From contig CALNBC010000134.1 in the NCBI GenBank assembly GCA_937874755.1, positions 1 through 11,380 of the forward strand: a stretch of 11,380 bases of DNA, given 5' to 3'. Positions 1 through 6,244 of this stretch are shown here, piece after piece; within the stretch, counting starts at the first letter, position 1, and each line of letters opens with the position of its first letter. The stretch is from an uncultured Clostridia bacterium. Lineage in GTDB: Bacteria; Bacillota; Clostridia; Christensenellales; CALWSW01. The notes under the pieces are model-generated. The model saw only the letters and a list, made by a program, of their open reading frames with translations. It was not told the DNA's origin and made no database searches. The translations under genes were made by a program, and so were the position numbers.

Positions 1-352
1 GTAACTTTGGAAGAAAAATAAAAATAGGCCTTACTACTTTAGGCGGGGCAAAAGCCTCCCTTACCAACTCGCGGATGGCTCCGTAGTCCGCCCCACTCTC
101 CTGCCGAATTTCCATGCCCGAGGGTACGGCTCCGCCGCCGACGTAGGTGAACCTTCGCTCCATTGGGCCTGCGGTCTTTACAAATTCGTTCCACATGGAA
201 GCCGGTCTCGCCCAAACCCCGCCTTTTCCGTACAGTGCGCGGTAGATGACCAGCTCTTCCAGGGTTTCGCTATGCTTGGCGATGCAGAGCAATTCGTAGT
301 AATTGCCTTTGTAGTGCCGATAACGCCCCGGCAAAAATACCTGTTTTGTCAT
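1..352 (-). CDS. DUF1653 protein with start of a fused GNAT domain (partial, cut by window edge)
   Basis: Start is the ATG at 352-350, preceded by AAGGAGAGAG at good spacing; 117 codons are visible with no stop before base 1. Residues about 9-70 carry the DUF1653 signature: a YRHYKGNYYELL stretch, then HSETLEELVIYRALYG and a WARPASMW motif. DUF1653 is a small domain of unknown function. Residues 81-102 (EIRQESGADYGAIRELVREA) look like the first strand and helix of a GNAT acetyltransferase, as in known DUF1653-GNAT fusions. After residue 102 the likeness stops and the last 15 codons are AT-rich and unlike GNAT, so the gene may be frameshifted or interrupted near base 45; the window ends too soon to tell. 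An in-frame upstream ATG at 415-413 would add 21 residues but has no RBS. The DUF1653 assignment is confident; the acetyltransferase substrate is unknown. Confidence 0.8.
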   Translation of the reverse strand, partial: MTKQVFLPGRYRHYKGNYYELLCIAKHSETLEELVIYRALYGKGGVWARPASMWNEFVKTAGPMERRFTYVGGGAVPSGMEIRQESGADYGAIRELVREAFAPPKVVRPIFIFLPKL

Positions 353-411
353 TCTCTCTCCTTTGCGACGCTCAAAGCCATGCTCCCTGCCGGTTTCCAT
401 GCAATCGCGTT

Positions 412-468
412 TCATATTTCTATCATCTGTGGAATGTCGGCTAAATTATATTCCCTAATTTTGTCCAT
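412..468 (-). pseudogene. 18-codon GNAT N-terminal remnant or leader ORF
   Basis: An ATG at 468-466 sits 6 bases after GGGGAGAG, a strong RBS, and opens an 18-codon frame, MDKIREYNLADIPQMIEI, ending in TGA at 414-412. The peptide is typical of a GNAT acetyltransferase N-terminus, where the next residues are usually Trp-Asn; here the Trp position is TGA, followed by an Asn codon. Reading past the TGA gives 20 more codons and a second TGA at 351-349 that overlaps the ATG of the DUF1653 gene, the arrangement of a translationally coupled gene pair. The simplest reading is the scar of a GNAT gene that lost most of its body. A short translated leader for the downstream gene is the alternative. Other genes in the window end in TGA, so recoding to Trp is unlikely. 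Confidence 0.5.
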
Positions 469-516
469 CCAGCTCTCCCCTTCAAAAGCCCAATTTGCTG
501 CATGTTTAATAACTTT

Positions 517-545
517 ATTATATATAACCGCAAAGCGCATCGCAA
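517..545 (-). promoter_or_regulatory. Sigma-A type promoter for the GNAT remnant/DUF1653 unit
   Basis: On the minus strand TTGCGA (545-540) is followed after exactly 17 bases by a perfect TATAAT (522-517). It lies about 50 bases upstream of the remnant ORF and about 165 bases upstream of the DUF1653 start, so both would share one transcript. Confidence 0.6.
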
Positions 546-554
546 TCCTGGCGT

Positions 555-1352
555 TTAGCCGCGCTCTGCCTTTGAAACCCTTCGCTGAATGCGAAGCGCG
601 GCCTTCGCGGTGAGTTTCTGCGGCATTACTTTTCCGAAAAATGTCATAACCTTGTTGCGCGTGCCGGGCACTGCGACCCGCTTGCCCTTCATCAGGGCGC
701 GATACCCGTATTCCGCTACCGTTCCCGCCTGGACTGGCTTGAGCGAGTCAAACAGCATGGATCTTCCTTCGAGGGAAGCGTGTTCCTCGAAACCCGTGTC
801 CGTCGTTCCGGGGCATAGAGCGGTCACCGTCACGCCCGTGCCCTCCAATTCCACTGAGAGCGCTTCCGAAAAGGACAGCACAAATGCCTTGCTCGCGTAG
901 TAACACGCCATGAGCGGTCCTGGCTGGTACGCCGCTATGGATGCTACGTTGAGAATCCTGCCCCCGCCCCTTTTGATCATTCCCGGGAGGAACAGCCTCG
1001 TCAGGCGCACCAGGGCGGCTATGTTGACTTGTATCATGTCGTGCTGCTTTTGCGCGTCCAACTCGGAAAACCTGCCGAAGTCCCCGAAACCTGCGTTGTT
1101 GACCAGCACATCCACCTCGATTCCCTTTTCCAGTGTGCGGGTGAAGATACTTTCCTGCTCCGCCTGCAGCCTTAGGTCTGCGGAAATCGCAAGGCATTTT
1201 GCCCCTAGCCCCTCTACGTACTCCCTCACCTTTTCTAGTTTTTGCTCGTTTCGTCCCGTCAGAACTAAGTCGAAGCCGTGCTTTGCGAACATCGCTGCGA
1301 ATTCTCTGCCGAGCCCGCCCGTCGCACCTGTTATCAACGCCGTTTTTGTCAT
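555..1352 (-). CDS. Classical short-chain dehydrogenase/reductase (SDR), YqjQ/DltE-like
   Basis: A 265-residue cytoplasmic NAD(P)-dependent oxidoreductase with a complete classical SDR signature. The cofactor loop TGATGGLG is at residues 8-15, NNAG at 85-88, the active-site Asn at 110, Ser138, and the YxxxK pair Tyr151/Lys155, followed by PG at 181-182. An Arg after the second strand (TGR, 32-34) suggests NADP(H) preference. Length fits the family. The basic C-terminal tail (about 230-265, many Lys/Arg with Met/Phe) resembles the subgroup of SDRs annotated as YqjQ or DltE-like, whose substrates are mostly unknown. The start at 1352 follows GGGAG with 8 bases spacing. It is divergent from the L,D-transpeptidase across 113 bases and upstream of the DUF1653 unit, which has its own promoter. 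Enzyme class is confident; substrate is not inferable. Confidence 0.92.
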   Translation of the reverse strand: MTKTALITGATGGLGREFAAMFAKHGFDLVLTGRNEQKLEKVREYVEGLGAKCLAISADLRLQAEQESIFTRTLEKGIEVDVLVNNAGFGDFGRFSELDAQKQHDMIQVNIAALVRLTRLFLPGMIKRGGGRILNVASIAAYQPGPLMACYYASKAFVLSFSEALSVELEGTGVTVTALCPGTTDTGFEEHASLEGRSMLFDSLKPVQAGTVAEYGYRALMKGKRVAVPGTRNKVMTFFGKVMPQKLTAKAALRIQRRVSKAERG

Positions 1353-1398
1353 TGTTAGTACTCCCTTGTCATAATCATCCTTAAAAGGTAAAATCAGC

Positions 1399-1427
1399 TT
1401 TAGATAAAATTGAAACTATGATATTAT
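1399..1427 (+). promoter_or_regulatory. Promoter for the L,D-transpeptidase gene
   Basis: TTTAGA (1399-1404), a 17-base spacer and TATTAT (1422-1427) give 4/6 and 5/6 matches to the sigma-A consensus, about 39 bases upstream of the start codon. Confidence 0.5.
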
Positions 1428-1431
1428 ATCA
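1423..1431 (-). promoter_or_regulatory. Extended -10 promoter for the SDR gene
   Basis: On the minus strand TG-A-TATAAT (1431-1423) forms an extended -10 element about 70 bases before the SDR start. No good -35 is seen at the matching distance. It overlaps the -10 box of the divergent L,D-transpeptidase promoter, so the two polymerases would compete. Confidence 0.45.
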
Positions 1432-1465
1432 AAAAGAGTTTTAGCATGGAGGTTTATTCTATACT

Positions 1466-2821
1466 ATGAATCGACGCATTGTGAGCGCCGCTATCGCACT
1501 GTTGCTTTGTGCAGCTTTTTTAATGCCCTTTGCGCCGACTACGGCTTATGCCTGGAGCGCGGATTCCGTCACTTATGCCAATTCGGATCCTCAAAAGTAC
1601 ACTATCGTCGTCGACTTGACCAACAAGATAGTCACCATTTACGAGCGCGAAGGCGGCAACGCTTACGGCAGCATCGCCCGCCAGTCCCTCTGCACGATAG
1701 GCGCAAAGGACACCGAAACCCCGACGGGTTCCTGGCGGCTCAATGCGCGCCGCCGCCGCTTTGGCTATTTTTCTGAGTTCGACGTATACGCTCAATACTG
1801 GGTAAACGTCATCGGTGGCATTTACTTCCACTCTATACTTTACACCCAGCCTGTGGAGGGGTACTTTACGCGCACCTCATTCAACAACTTGGGTCGTGCC
1901 TCTTCCCACGGATGCATTCGCATGCTGGTGGAGGAAGTCCGCTGGATGTACTATAACTGCCCGCCCGGAACGCTGGTCGTGGTGACCAACAACAAGGCGG
2001 CTAACCCCGAGCTAATCGAGAGCCTGAAGCCCAAGATATCCGCAAGGGATTACAAACCCGAGCCCGACGAATACGAAGCTGCCAAACTTGCTGCGCCCAA
2101 GGGCGTCGCGCGTAGGGGTTCTGTTCTGCAAGATTCGAGGGGGAACTTCGTAGCTTCCATCGAAAAGGGCGAACACTTTGACATTATTCTTTCCGGCTAC
2201 CCCAAGACCAAGATAAGGCTTTCTACCGGCGAGACGGGCTTGCTTGACAACGACAGGATTTTGTTTCTCGACAATTCCCCGGAAACGACGGTCAAGGTGC
2301 TGTCTGCTAAGTCGAACATATACGCTCGACCGAGCAACGTAGACGACCCCGTCACCACCCTCGAAGCGGGAACCGAGGTAGTCATACTCGAAAGCACCAA
2401 GTATTTCCACCGGATAGATGCTTCCGGTACCGGCGGGTACGTGTTAAAATCCAAAGTGCAGTCCAAATCCCTCGCCCACGATGGGGAAGACATCGAAGCC
2501 TTGCTGGATGGGGACGAGGACAGCGAAGAAATTTCGTTTTCTATAACGAGGGTGCACTCGGAATACGGCAACCTCTACAATAGCCCCTCCAACCGCTACG
2601 ACCCAATTGCGATCTTTGGGGAGGGAACCGACCTCATCGTGCTCGGTTCGACCGAAAACTTCCTCAAGGTAAGCGTCGGAGAGCACACAGGGTACATCCT
2701 CAAAAGGGATTGCCGCAGCGTCATAGTTACTCAGAACGGCAGCGAGAAATACAGCCTTCAGGTTTTCGAACTCGAACCAGTAGAGCTCAACGAGAGTGCT
2801 CCACCCGAGGACGAGGTGTAA
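1466..2821 (+). CDS. Secreted L,D-transpeptidase (YkuD domain) with SH3-like repeats
   Basis: A 451-residue exported enzyme that likely forms 3-3 peptidoglycan cross-links or attaches proteins to the wall. Residues 1-29 are a Sec signal peptide (MNRR, hydrophobic core, AYA cleavage motif before Trp30). The YkuD domain spans about 44-175: a TIVVDLTNKIVTIYE strand pair, TPTG at 85-88, FHS with His122, and the catalytic motif SHGCIRM (His148, Cys150, Arg152). Downstream are three SH3-like segments at about 215-268, 277-331 and 360-416. The last two resemble each other (…IYARPS…DP… and …LYNSPS…DP…, both ending in GYVLK or GYILK), pointing to a wall-binding role. An acidic linker (338-356) separates them, and the C-terminus is also acidic. 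No membrane anchor follows, so the protein is released or wall-bound. GGAGG lies 13 bases before the ATG, a long spacing. Neighbours are a divergent SDR and a downstream MATE gene. Confidence 0.93.
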   Translation: MNRRIVSAAIALLLCAAFLMPFAPTTAYAWSADSVTYANSDPQKYTIVVDLTNKIVTIYEREGGNAYGSIARQSLCTIGAKDTETPTGSWRLNARRRRFGYFSEFDVYAQYWVNVIGGIYFHSILYTQPVEGYFTRTSFNNLGRASSHGCIRMLVEEVRWMYYNCPPGTLVVVTNNKAANPELIESLKPKISARDYKPEPDEYEAAKLAAPKGVARRGSVLQDSRGNFVASIEKGEHFDIILSGYPKTKIRLSTGETGLLDNDRILFLDNSPETTVKVLSAKSNIYARPSNVDDPVTTLEAGTEVVILESTKYFHRIDASGTGGYVLKSKVQSKSLAHDGEDIEALLDGDEDSEEISFSITRVHSEYGNLYNSPSNRYDPIAIFGEGTDLIVLGSTENFLKVSVGEHTGYILKRDCRSVIVTQNGSEKYSLQVFELEPVELNESAPPEDEV

Positions 2822-2844
2822 ACGCTGCACTGCTAAAATGCTCA

Positions 2845-2876
2845 TCAAAGGGCGGGAACACACCCGTCCTTGATTT
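2845..2876 (+). terminator. Imperfect terminator hairpin after the L,D-transpeptidase gene
   Basis: TCAAAGGGCGGG (2845-2856) can pair with CCCGTCCTTGA (2863-2873) around a 6-base loop, with one bulged A and one G-U pair, followed by only three T. It covers the region just before the ATG at 2877, which argues that this ATG is not the MATE start. Read-through into MATE is plausible. Confidence 0.45.
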
Positions 2877-2921
2877 ATGCGTAAAACTAACGGGAATTTT
2901 GTCGAAAGGTGCCCAGGTAAT

Positions 2922-4286
2922 ATGCAAAAGCTCAAATCCCTCGCGGGCTGGGGCGACAGTCGATTTTACAAGCTATGGCTCTCCCTCTCATTGCCGATAA
3001 TGCTCCAGCAGGGGCTTTCCTCTGTGCTGTATCTCCTCGACAACATAATGGTCGGGCAGCTGGGCGAGACCGCCATCGCCGCCGTCGGCGTCGGCAACCA
3101 GCTCACATTTTTAATGCAGGTCTTTGGCTTCGGAGTAAACAGCGGCGCGAGCATATTCGTCGCCCAGTACTGGGGCAAGAATGACCGCGACGGCATCCAT
3201 AAGGTCGAGGGAATTGCGCTGACGCTCTCCTTCGGTTTGGTGTCTTTGTTCATGGTAGCCGCGATGGTATTCGGGCATCAGGTGGCGGACATCTACTCCA
3301 ACGACCCGAAAGTCATCGAACTCGCTGCGAAATACCTCGCCATAATGGGCTGGTCGTACGTTTTCCAAATAGTATCCCAAACCCTCGGTTTGATACTTCG
3401 CGCCTGCGGCAACCCGATGCTGCCCATGCTTTCCACCCTCGCGGGAGTATGCACCAACGGCGTGCTGAATTACATATTCATATTCGGCAAGCTGGGGGTG
3501 CCCGCCATGGGAGTAGAGGGTGCAGCATTGGCAACGGAGATCGCGTCAGCGGTCAATGCCGTTGTGCTGATTGCTGTCAGCGTCAAAACGAAGAATATCA
3601 TCGCCGCATCCTTCAATAAGCTCTTTTCATTCTCAAAATCGCTCTTTAGGGAGTTTGCCAAGCTCTCCCTACCCGTTTTTTTCAACGAAGCACTTTGGTC
3701 GCTGGGCATAACGATGTACAGCGTACTTTGGGGGATTATGGGAACCGACGTGCAGGCGTCCATGCAGATTTATTCCACCGTCAACAACATAGGCTTCGTG
3801 ATGATGGCGGGTCTCGGCTCAGCAGCAGGGGTTATCAACGGGAACTGCATAGGCGAAGGGCGGATAGGCCGCGCCAGGTTGTACACGCGGCGTATGCTGA
3901 TTTCCACCCCATTGTCGGTAATGGCATTCAGCCTAATATTGCAGTTGCTCGCACCTTCGTTCATGGGTCTTTATGATGTGTCGCCGGAGGTTTCCGCCAT
4001 GGCGCTCTCGGTAATACGAGTGTACTGCGCCGCTATGTTCATCTACTCCCTCAATTACACGATACTCATAGGCACGCTGCGCGCCGGAGGCGACACTACC
4101 TATGCGGGCGGTGTCGACCTTGCCGGAATATGTCTGGTATCGGTTCCTCTCGCTTTCCTTTGCGGACTGGTATTCGAACTACCCGTTTGGATCGTGTTTA
4201 TGGTTACCGTATTGGGCGACATCACCAAGTCCTTTTTGGGTCTGCGCAGGGTACGCACCGGCAAATGGATAAGGGTACTGGAATGA
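2922..4286 (+). CDS. MATE family multidrug/cation antiporter
   Basis: A polytopic membrane protein of 454 residues, the usual MATE length, with about 12 hydrophobic segments in two similar halves joined near residues 222-245 by a cytoplasmic KTK…FSKSLF linker. Family marks are LLDNIMVGQLGETAIAAVG at 38-56 (including the TM1 Asp40 expected in the cation path), GASIFVAQYWGK at 75-86, GVEGAALAT at 197-205, and LRAGGDT at 387-392. MATE proteins expel drugs or metabolites in exchange for Na+ or H+; the substrate cannot be read from sequence. An upstream in-frame ATG at 2877 would add 15 non-hydrophobic residues but has no RBS and abuts a hairpin. The ATG at 2922 has AAAGGTG and CCAGG just upstream and puts the first helix where the family has it. 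Only 60 bases separate it from the next gene, with no terminator, so co-transcription with the kinase is possible. Confidence 0.9.
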   Translation: MQKLKSLAGWGDSRFYKLWLSLSLPIMLQQGLSSVLYLLDNIMVGQLGETAIAAVGVGNQLTFLMQVFGFGVNSGASIFVAQYWGKNDRDGIHKVEGIALTLSFGLVSLFMVAAMVFGHQVADIYSNDPKVIELAAKYLAIMGWSYVFQIVSQTLGLILRACGNPMLPMLSTLAGVCTNGVLNYIFIFGKLGVPAMGVEGAALATEIASAVNAVVLIAVSVKTKNIIAASFNKLFSFSKSLFREFAKLSLPVFFNEALWSLGITMYSVLWGIMGTDVQASMQIYSTVNNIGFVMMAGLGSAAGVINGNCIGEGRIGRARLYTRRMLISTPLSVMAFSLILQLLAPSFMGLYDVSPEVSAMALSVIRVYCAAMFIYSLNYTILIGTLRAGGDTTYAGGVDLAGICLVSVPLAFLCGLVFELPVWIVFMVTVLGDITKSFLGLRRVRTGKWIRVLE

Positions 4287-4298
4287 TTGACGGGTACA

Positions 4299-4307
4299 TG
4301 CTAAAAT
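4299..4307 (+). promoter_or_regulatory. Possible extended -10 promoter before the amino acid kinase
   Basis: TG-C-TAAAAT fits an extended -10 and would start transcription about 33 bases upstream of the kinase ATG, ahead of its AAGGAG. There is no recognisable -35 at 17 bases. The same decamer occurs at 2831-2840, so chance is possible. Confidence 0.3.
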
Positions 4308-4346
4308 GGTAGCGTATTCATTCTAAGGAGATAGAAATAGATAGAG

Positions 4347-5183
4347 ATGGCAAATTTCGACTTTGAAATAGTGGGCAAGATTGGCTCCATGGCGCTCATC
4401 CGCAAGAACGAGGGAGCGCTGGACTACAACGTGTTCTCCCGCATAGGCGAGCAGCTTCGCCCCGGCATAATTTGGATCAGCTCGGGTGCCACCGAGATAG
4501 GCAGGCTGGATTACATGAGAAGGAACAACGGCATAGAGCTTCTCGGCTCCGAGGAGGACACTAAAACCGATTACTCCGCCCAGGGTCAGGCAATCCTGAT
4601 GGAGAATTACAGGCGGTTCATAGCGCCGCAATACTCCGTTCGCCAGTTGCTGGTGGAGCACACCCACTTCAACGACCCCGAAAAGCGCGAGCATATACGC
4701 CGTTTTCTAATGCGTTGCCCCGCCCAAAATGCGATACCCATTATAAACTACAACGACCCCGTATCCTTCGAAGAAAACCGCAGGCTGGAGATGCAGAACC
4801 TTCGCGGCTCCACCAACGGCGAGCACTTCGTCGAATGTGTGGACAACGACGAGACCGCGGCGGTGATATGCACTCTGGTGCGCGCAAGGTACCTCGTGCT
4901 CTATACCTCTGCGGACGGCATCTACGCAGACCCTGCCGACCCGTCCACCCTAGTGCCGGAAATCGGCGGCGTGAATGTGGACGAAGTAGTCGAAAGCATA
5001 CGCCTTCACCAGCAATCCTGCGTGGGCTCGAGCAGAAAGGGCTCGAGCGGCGCGAAGGCAAAGCTGGAATTCTGCATAGAGCCTGTGCGAAACGGCTCCA
5101 CAGTTTTCATCGCCTCTGCGAATCACAAGCTTATGGACATCATCGCTGGCAACGCCCCCTGCACCCGCATAGGCGTTCGCTGA
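4347..5183 (+). CDS. Amino acid kinase superfamily protein, glutamate 5-kinase-like
   Basis: A 278-residue cytoplasmic kinase of the amino acid kinase fold (PF00696). Visible marks are the N-terminal GKIGS loop with Lys11 (10-14), ISSGA at 44-48, the QGQAILMENYRRF helix at 79-91, IINYNDPVS at 132-140, VDNDETAA at 165-172 (compare the GDND of glutamate 5-kinase), SADGIYADPADPS at 188-200, and GSSGAKAKLE at 232-241, matching the GTGGMxTK element that holds nucleotide. The order follows ProB, but the C-terminal PUA domain of longer ProB proteins is missing and no proA lies nearby. Homologues in Bacillota are often annotated as uridylate or amino acid kinase without proof. Phosphorylation of a carboxylate such as glutamate is the best guess. 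AAGGAG at 4325-4330 is 16 bases from this ATG, unusually far, but no better start is seen. A strong terminator follows at 5210. Confidence 0.8.
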   Translation: MANFDFEIVGKIGSMALIRKNEGALDYNVFSRIGEQLRPGIIWISSGATEIGRLDYMRRNNGIELLGSEEDTKTDYSAQGQAILMENYRRFIAPQYSVRQLLVEHTHFNDPEKREHIRRFLMRCPAQNAIPIINYNDPVSFEENRRLEMQNLRGSTNGEHFVECVDNDETAAVICTLVRARYLVLYTSADGIYADPADPSTLVPEIGGVNVDEVVESIRLHQQSCVGSSRKGSSGAKAKLEFCIEPVRNGSTVFIASANHKLMDIIAGNAPCTRIGVR

Positions 5184-5209
5184 AGGCGGATTTAATTGAA
5201 TGGCATGTC

Positions 5210-5241
5210 AAAAGCGCGCTCCAAAGAAAGGGCGCGCTTTT
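5210..5241 (+). terminator. Rho-independent terminator of the kinase gene
   Basis: AAAAGCGCGC (5210-5219) pairs perfectly with GCGCGCTTTT (5232-5241) around a 12-base loop; the right arm ends in a T run. It is 27 bases past the kinase stop. Its edge abuts the -35 of the next promoter. Confidence 0.8.
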
Positions 5242-5242
5242 C

Positions 5243-5272
5243 TTGGCAATCGCCACTGCAATGTACTATAAT
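5243..5272 (+). promoter_or_regulatory. Promoter for the second SDR gene
   Basis: TTGGCA (5243-5248, 5/6 match), an 18-base spacer and a perfect TATAAT (5267-5272). The start codon is 31 bases downstream, giving a short leader. The element begins immediately after the terminator T run. Confidence 0.65.
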
Positions 5273-5303
5273 TGAAAAATCAGTTAACCGGAGGACATTG
5301 CAA

Positions 5304-6095
5304 ATGGTTATACTCCTGACCGGAGCGAGCAGCGGCATAGGGGCGGCGACCGCCAAGGTGCTTTGCGAAGAAGGGCACAAGGTCTACGGCACATATCGCA
5401 GCAATCCGCCCAAGGATCCTTGCTTTGTGCCCGTCTATATGGATGTTGCGGACGAGGCCTCGGTGCGGGCAGCGATCGAAAAGGTCGTTTCTGAACAAGG
5501 CAGGCTGGACGCGCTGGTCAACAACGCCGGGATGGGCATCGCGGGGGCGGTCGAGCTTACATCCGAAACGGAAGCGGCGCTACAGCTCAACGTAAACTAT
5601 CTCGGCGCGCTGACGGTGACGCGCATCGCACTGCCCGCTCTTCGGGAATCGGGCGGCAGGATATTGTGCGTCAGCTCCCTCGCCGCTCAGATTCCGATAC
5701 CCTTTCAGGCGCTGTATTCCGCCAGCAAGGCGGCATTGGAGATTACCATGCAGGCTCTAGAGATGGAATGCCGCCCCTTCGGGGTGCGCTGCACCTGCGT
5801 CGAGCTGGGCGACACCAAGACGGAATTCACCAAGAACAGGCGGTATGCGAACGGCACTGCGGGGGATACGGTGTACGCAGAACGTTTCAAAAAGAGCGTT
5901 GAGCGCATGGAGAGAGACGAGCAAAGCGGATATGACCCCAAGATGGCTGCGCGGTTCATAGCAAAGCAGCTAAAGAGGCGCAACCCGCCACCCATCGCCG
6001 CCTGCGGCGCCTTCCCCAAGATCGCGTACTTCCTCAAAAAGATACTGCCCCTTAGGTGGGCAAACGCGGTGGTAGGCAGGATGTACGCGAAGTAA
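5304..6095 (+). CDS. Short-chain dehydrogenase/reductase (second SDR)
   Basis: A 263-residue cytoplasmic NAD(P)-dependent oxidoreductase. The start at 5304 is chosen because GGAGG lies 9 bases upstream and the product opens directly with MVILLTGASSGIG, as SDRs do; a longer frame beginning at 5196 would run through the terminator and promoter. Motifs are TGASSGIG at 6-13, NNAG at 73-76, Asn98, VSS at 123-125, and Tyr138-x3-Lys142. A TYR segment after the second strand (30-32) hints at NADPH. The usual PG after the active site is replaced by ELGD (167-170), followed by TKTEFTKNR, a variant found in a clostridial SDR subgroup that also shares the basic KKILPLRW-type C-terminus. Substrate unknown. 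It is not a close duplicate of the SDR at 555-1352; the two share only general family motifs. Confidence 0.92.
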   Translation: MVILLTGASSGIGAATAKVLCEEGHKVYGTYRSNPPKDPCFVPVYMDVADEASVRAAIEKVVSEQGRLDALVNNAGMGIAGAVELTSETEAALQLNVNYLGALTVTRIALPALRESGGRILCVSSLAAQIPIPFQALYSASKAALEITMQALEMECRPFGVRCTCVELGDTKTEFTKNRRYANGTAGDTVYAERFKKSVERMERDEQSGYDPKMAARFIAKQLKRRNPPPIAACGAFPKIAYFLKKILPLRWANAVVGRMYAK

Positions 6096-6101
6096 GCGTA
6101 T

Positions 6102-6140
6102 GCGAAAACGCAGAAATTTCGCGCCTTTTCGCTTTTTATT
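6102..6140 (+). terminator. Terminator of the second SDR gene
   Basis: GCGAAAA (6102-6108) pairs with TTTTCGC (6126-6132), followed by TTTTTATT. The 17-base loop can form further internal pairs. It is 6 bases past the SDR stop. Confidence 0.6.
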
Positions 6141-6183
6141 GCTATTTCGTACATTAGTACCCCCAGTGCACCCGAAAAAGAGC

Positions 6184-6222
6184 AAAAGGCTTCCGATGCA
6201 AAAAGCAAAGGAAACCTTTTTT
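6184..6222. terminator. Bidirectional terminator between convergent genes
   Basis: AAAAGGcTTCC (6184-6194) pairs with GGAAaCCTTTT (6210-6220), with one mismatch, around a 15-base loop. T runs follow on the plus strand, and the rest of the left arm gives T-rich sequence on the minus strand. It lies 22 bases beyond the stop codon of the minus-strand lipoprotein gene. Confidence 0.55.
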
Positions 6223-6244
6223 GTATTGACGTTAGTGTCATGCG

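Noticed and set aside
412..414. TGA read as tryptophan (alternative code) in the GNAT remnant
   Set aside because: Several intact genes here (MATE, kinase, metA, sortase) end at TGA, so the standard code applies.
2877..2921. 15-residue N-terminal extension of the MATE protein from the ATG at 2877
   Set aside because: No RBS precedes it and it abuts a terminator-like hairpin; the ATG at 2922 has purine-rich RBS candidates and fits the family start.
5196..5303. 36-residue extension of the second SDR
   Set aside because: It would be translated from a terminator stem and a sigma-A promoter; the GGAGG before 5304 and the SDR N-terminus decide the start.
6226..6240. TGAC-gttagt-GTCA dyad resembling a TetR-type operator
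   Set aside because: It lies between convergent genes with no promoter nearby and the inner bases do not pair, so chance is the simplest explanation.
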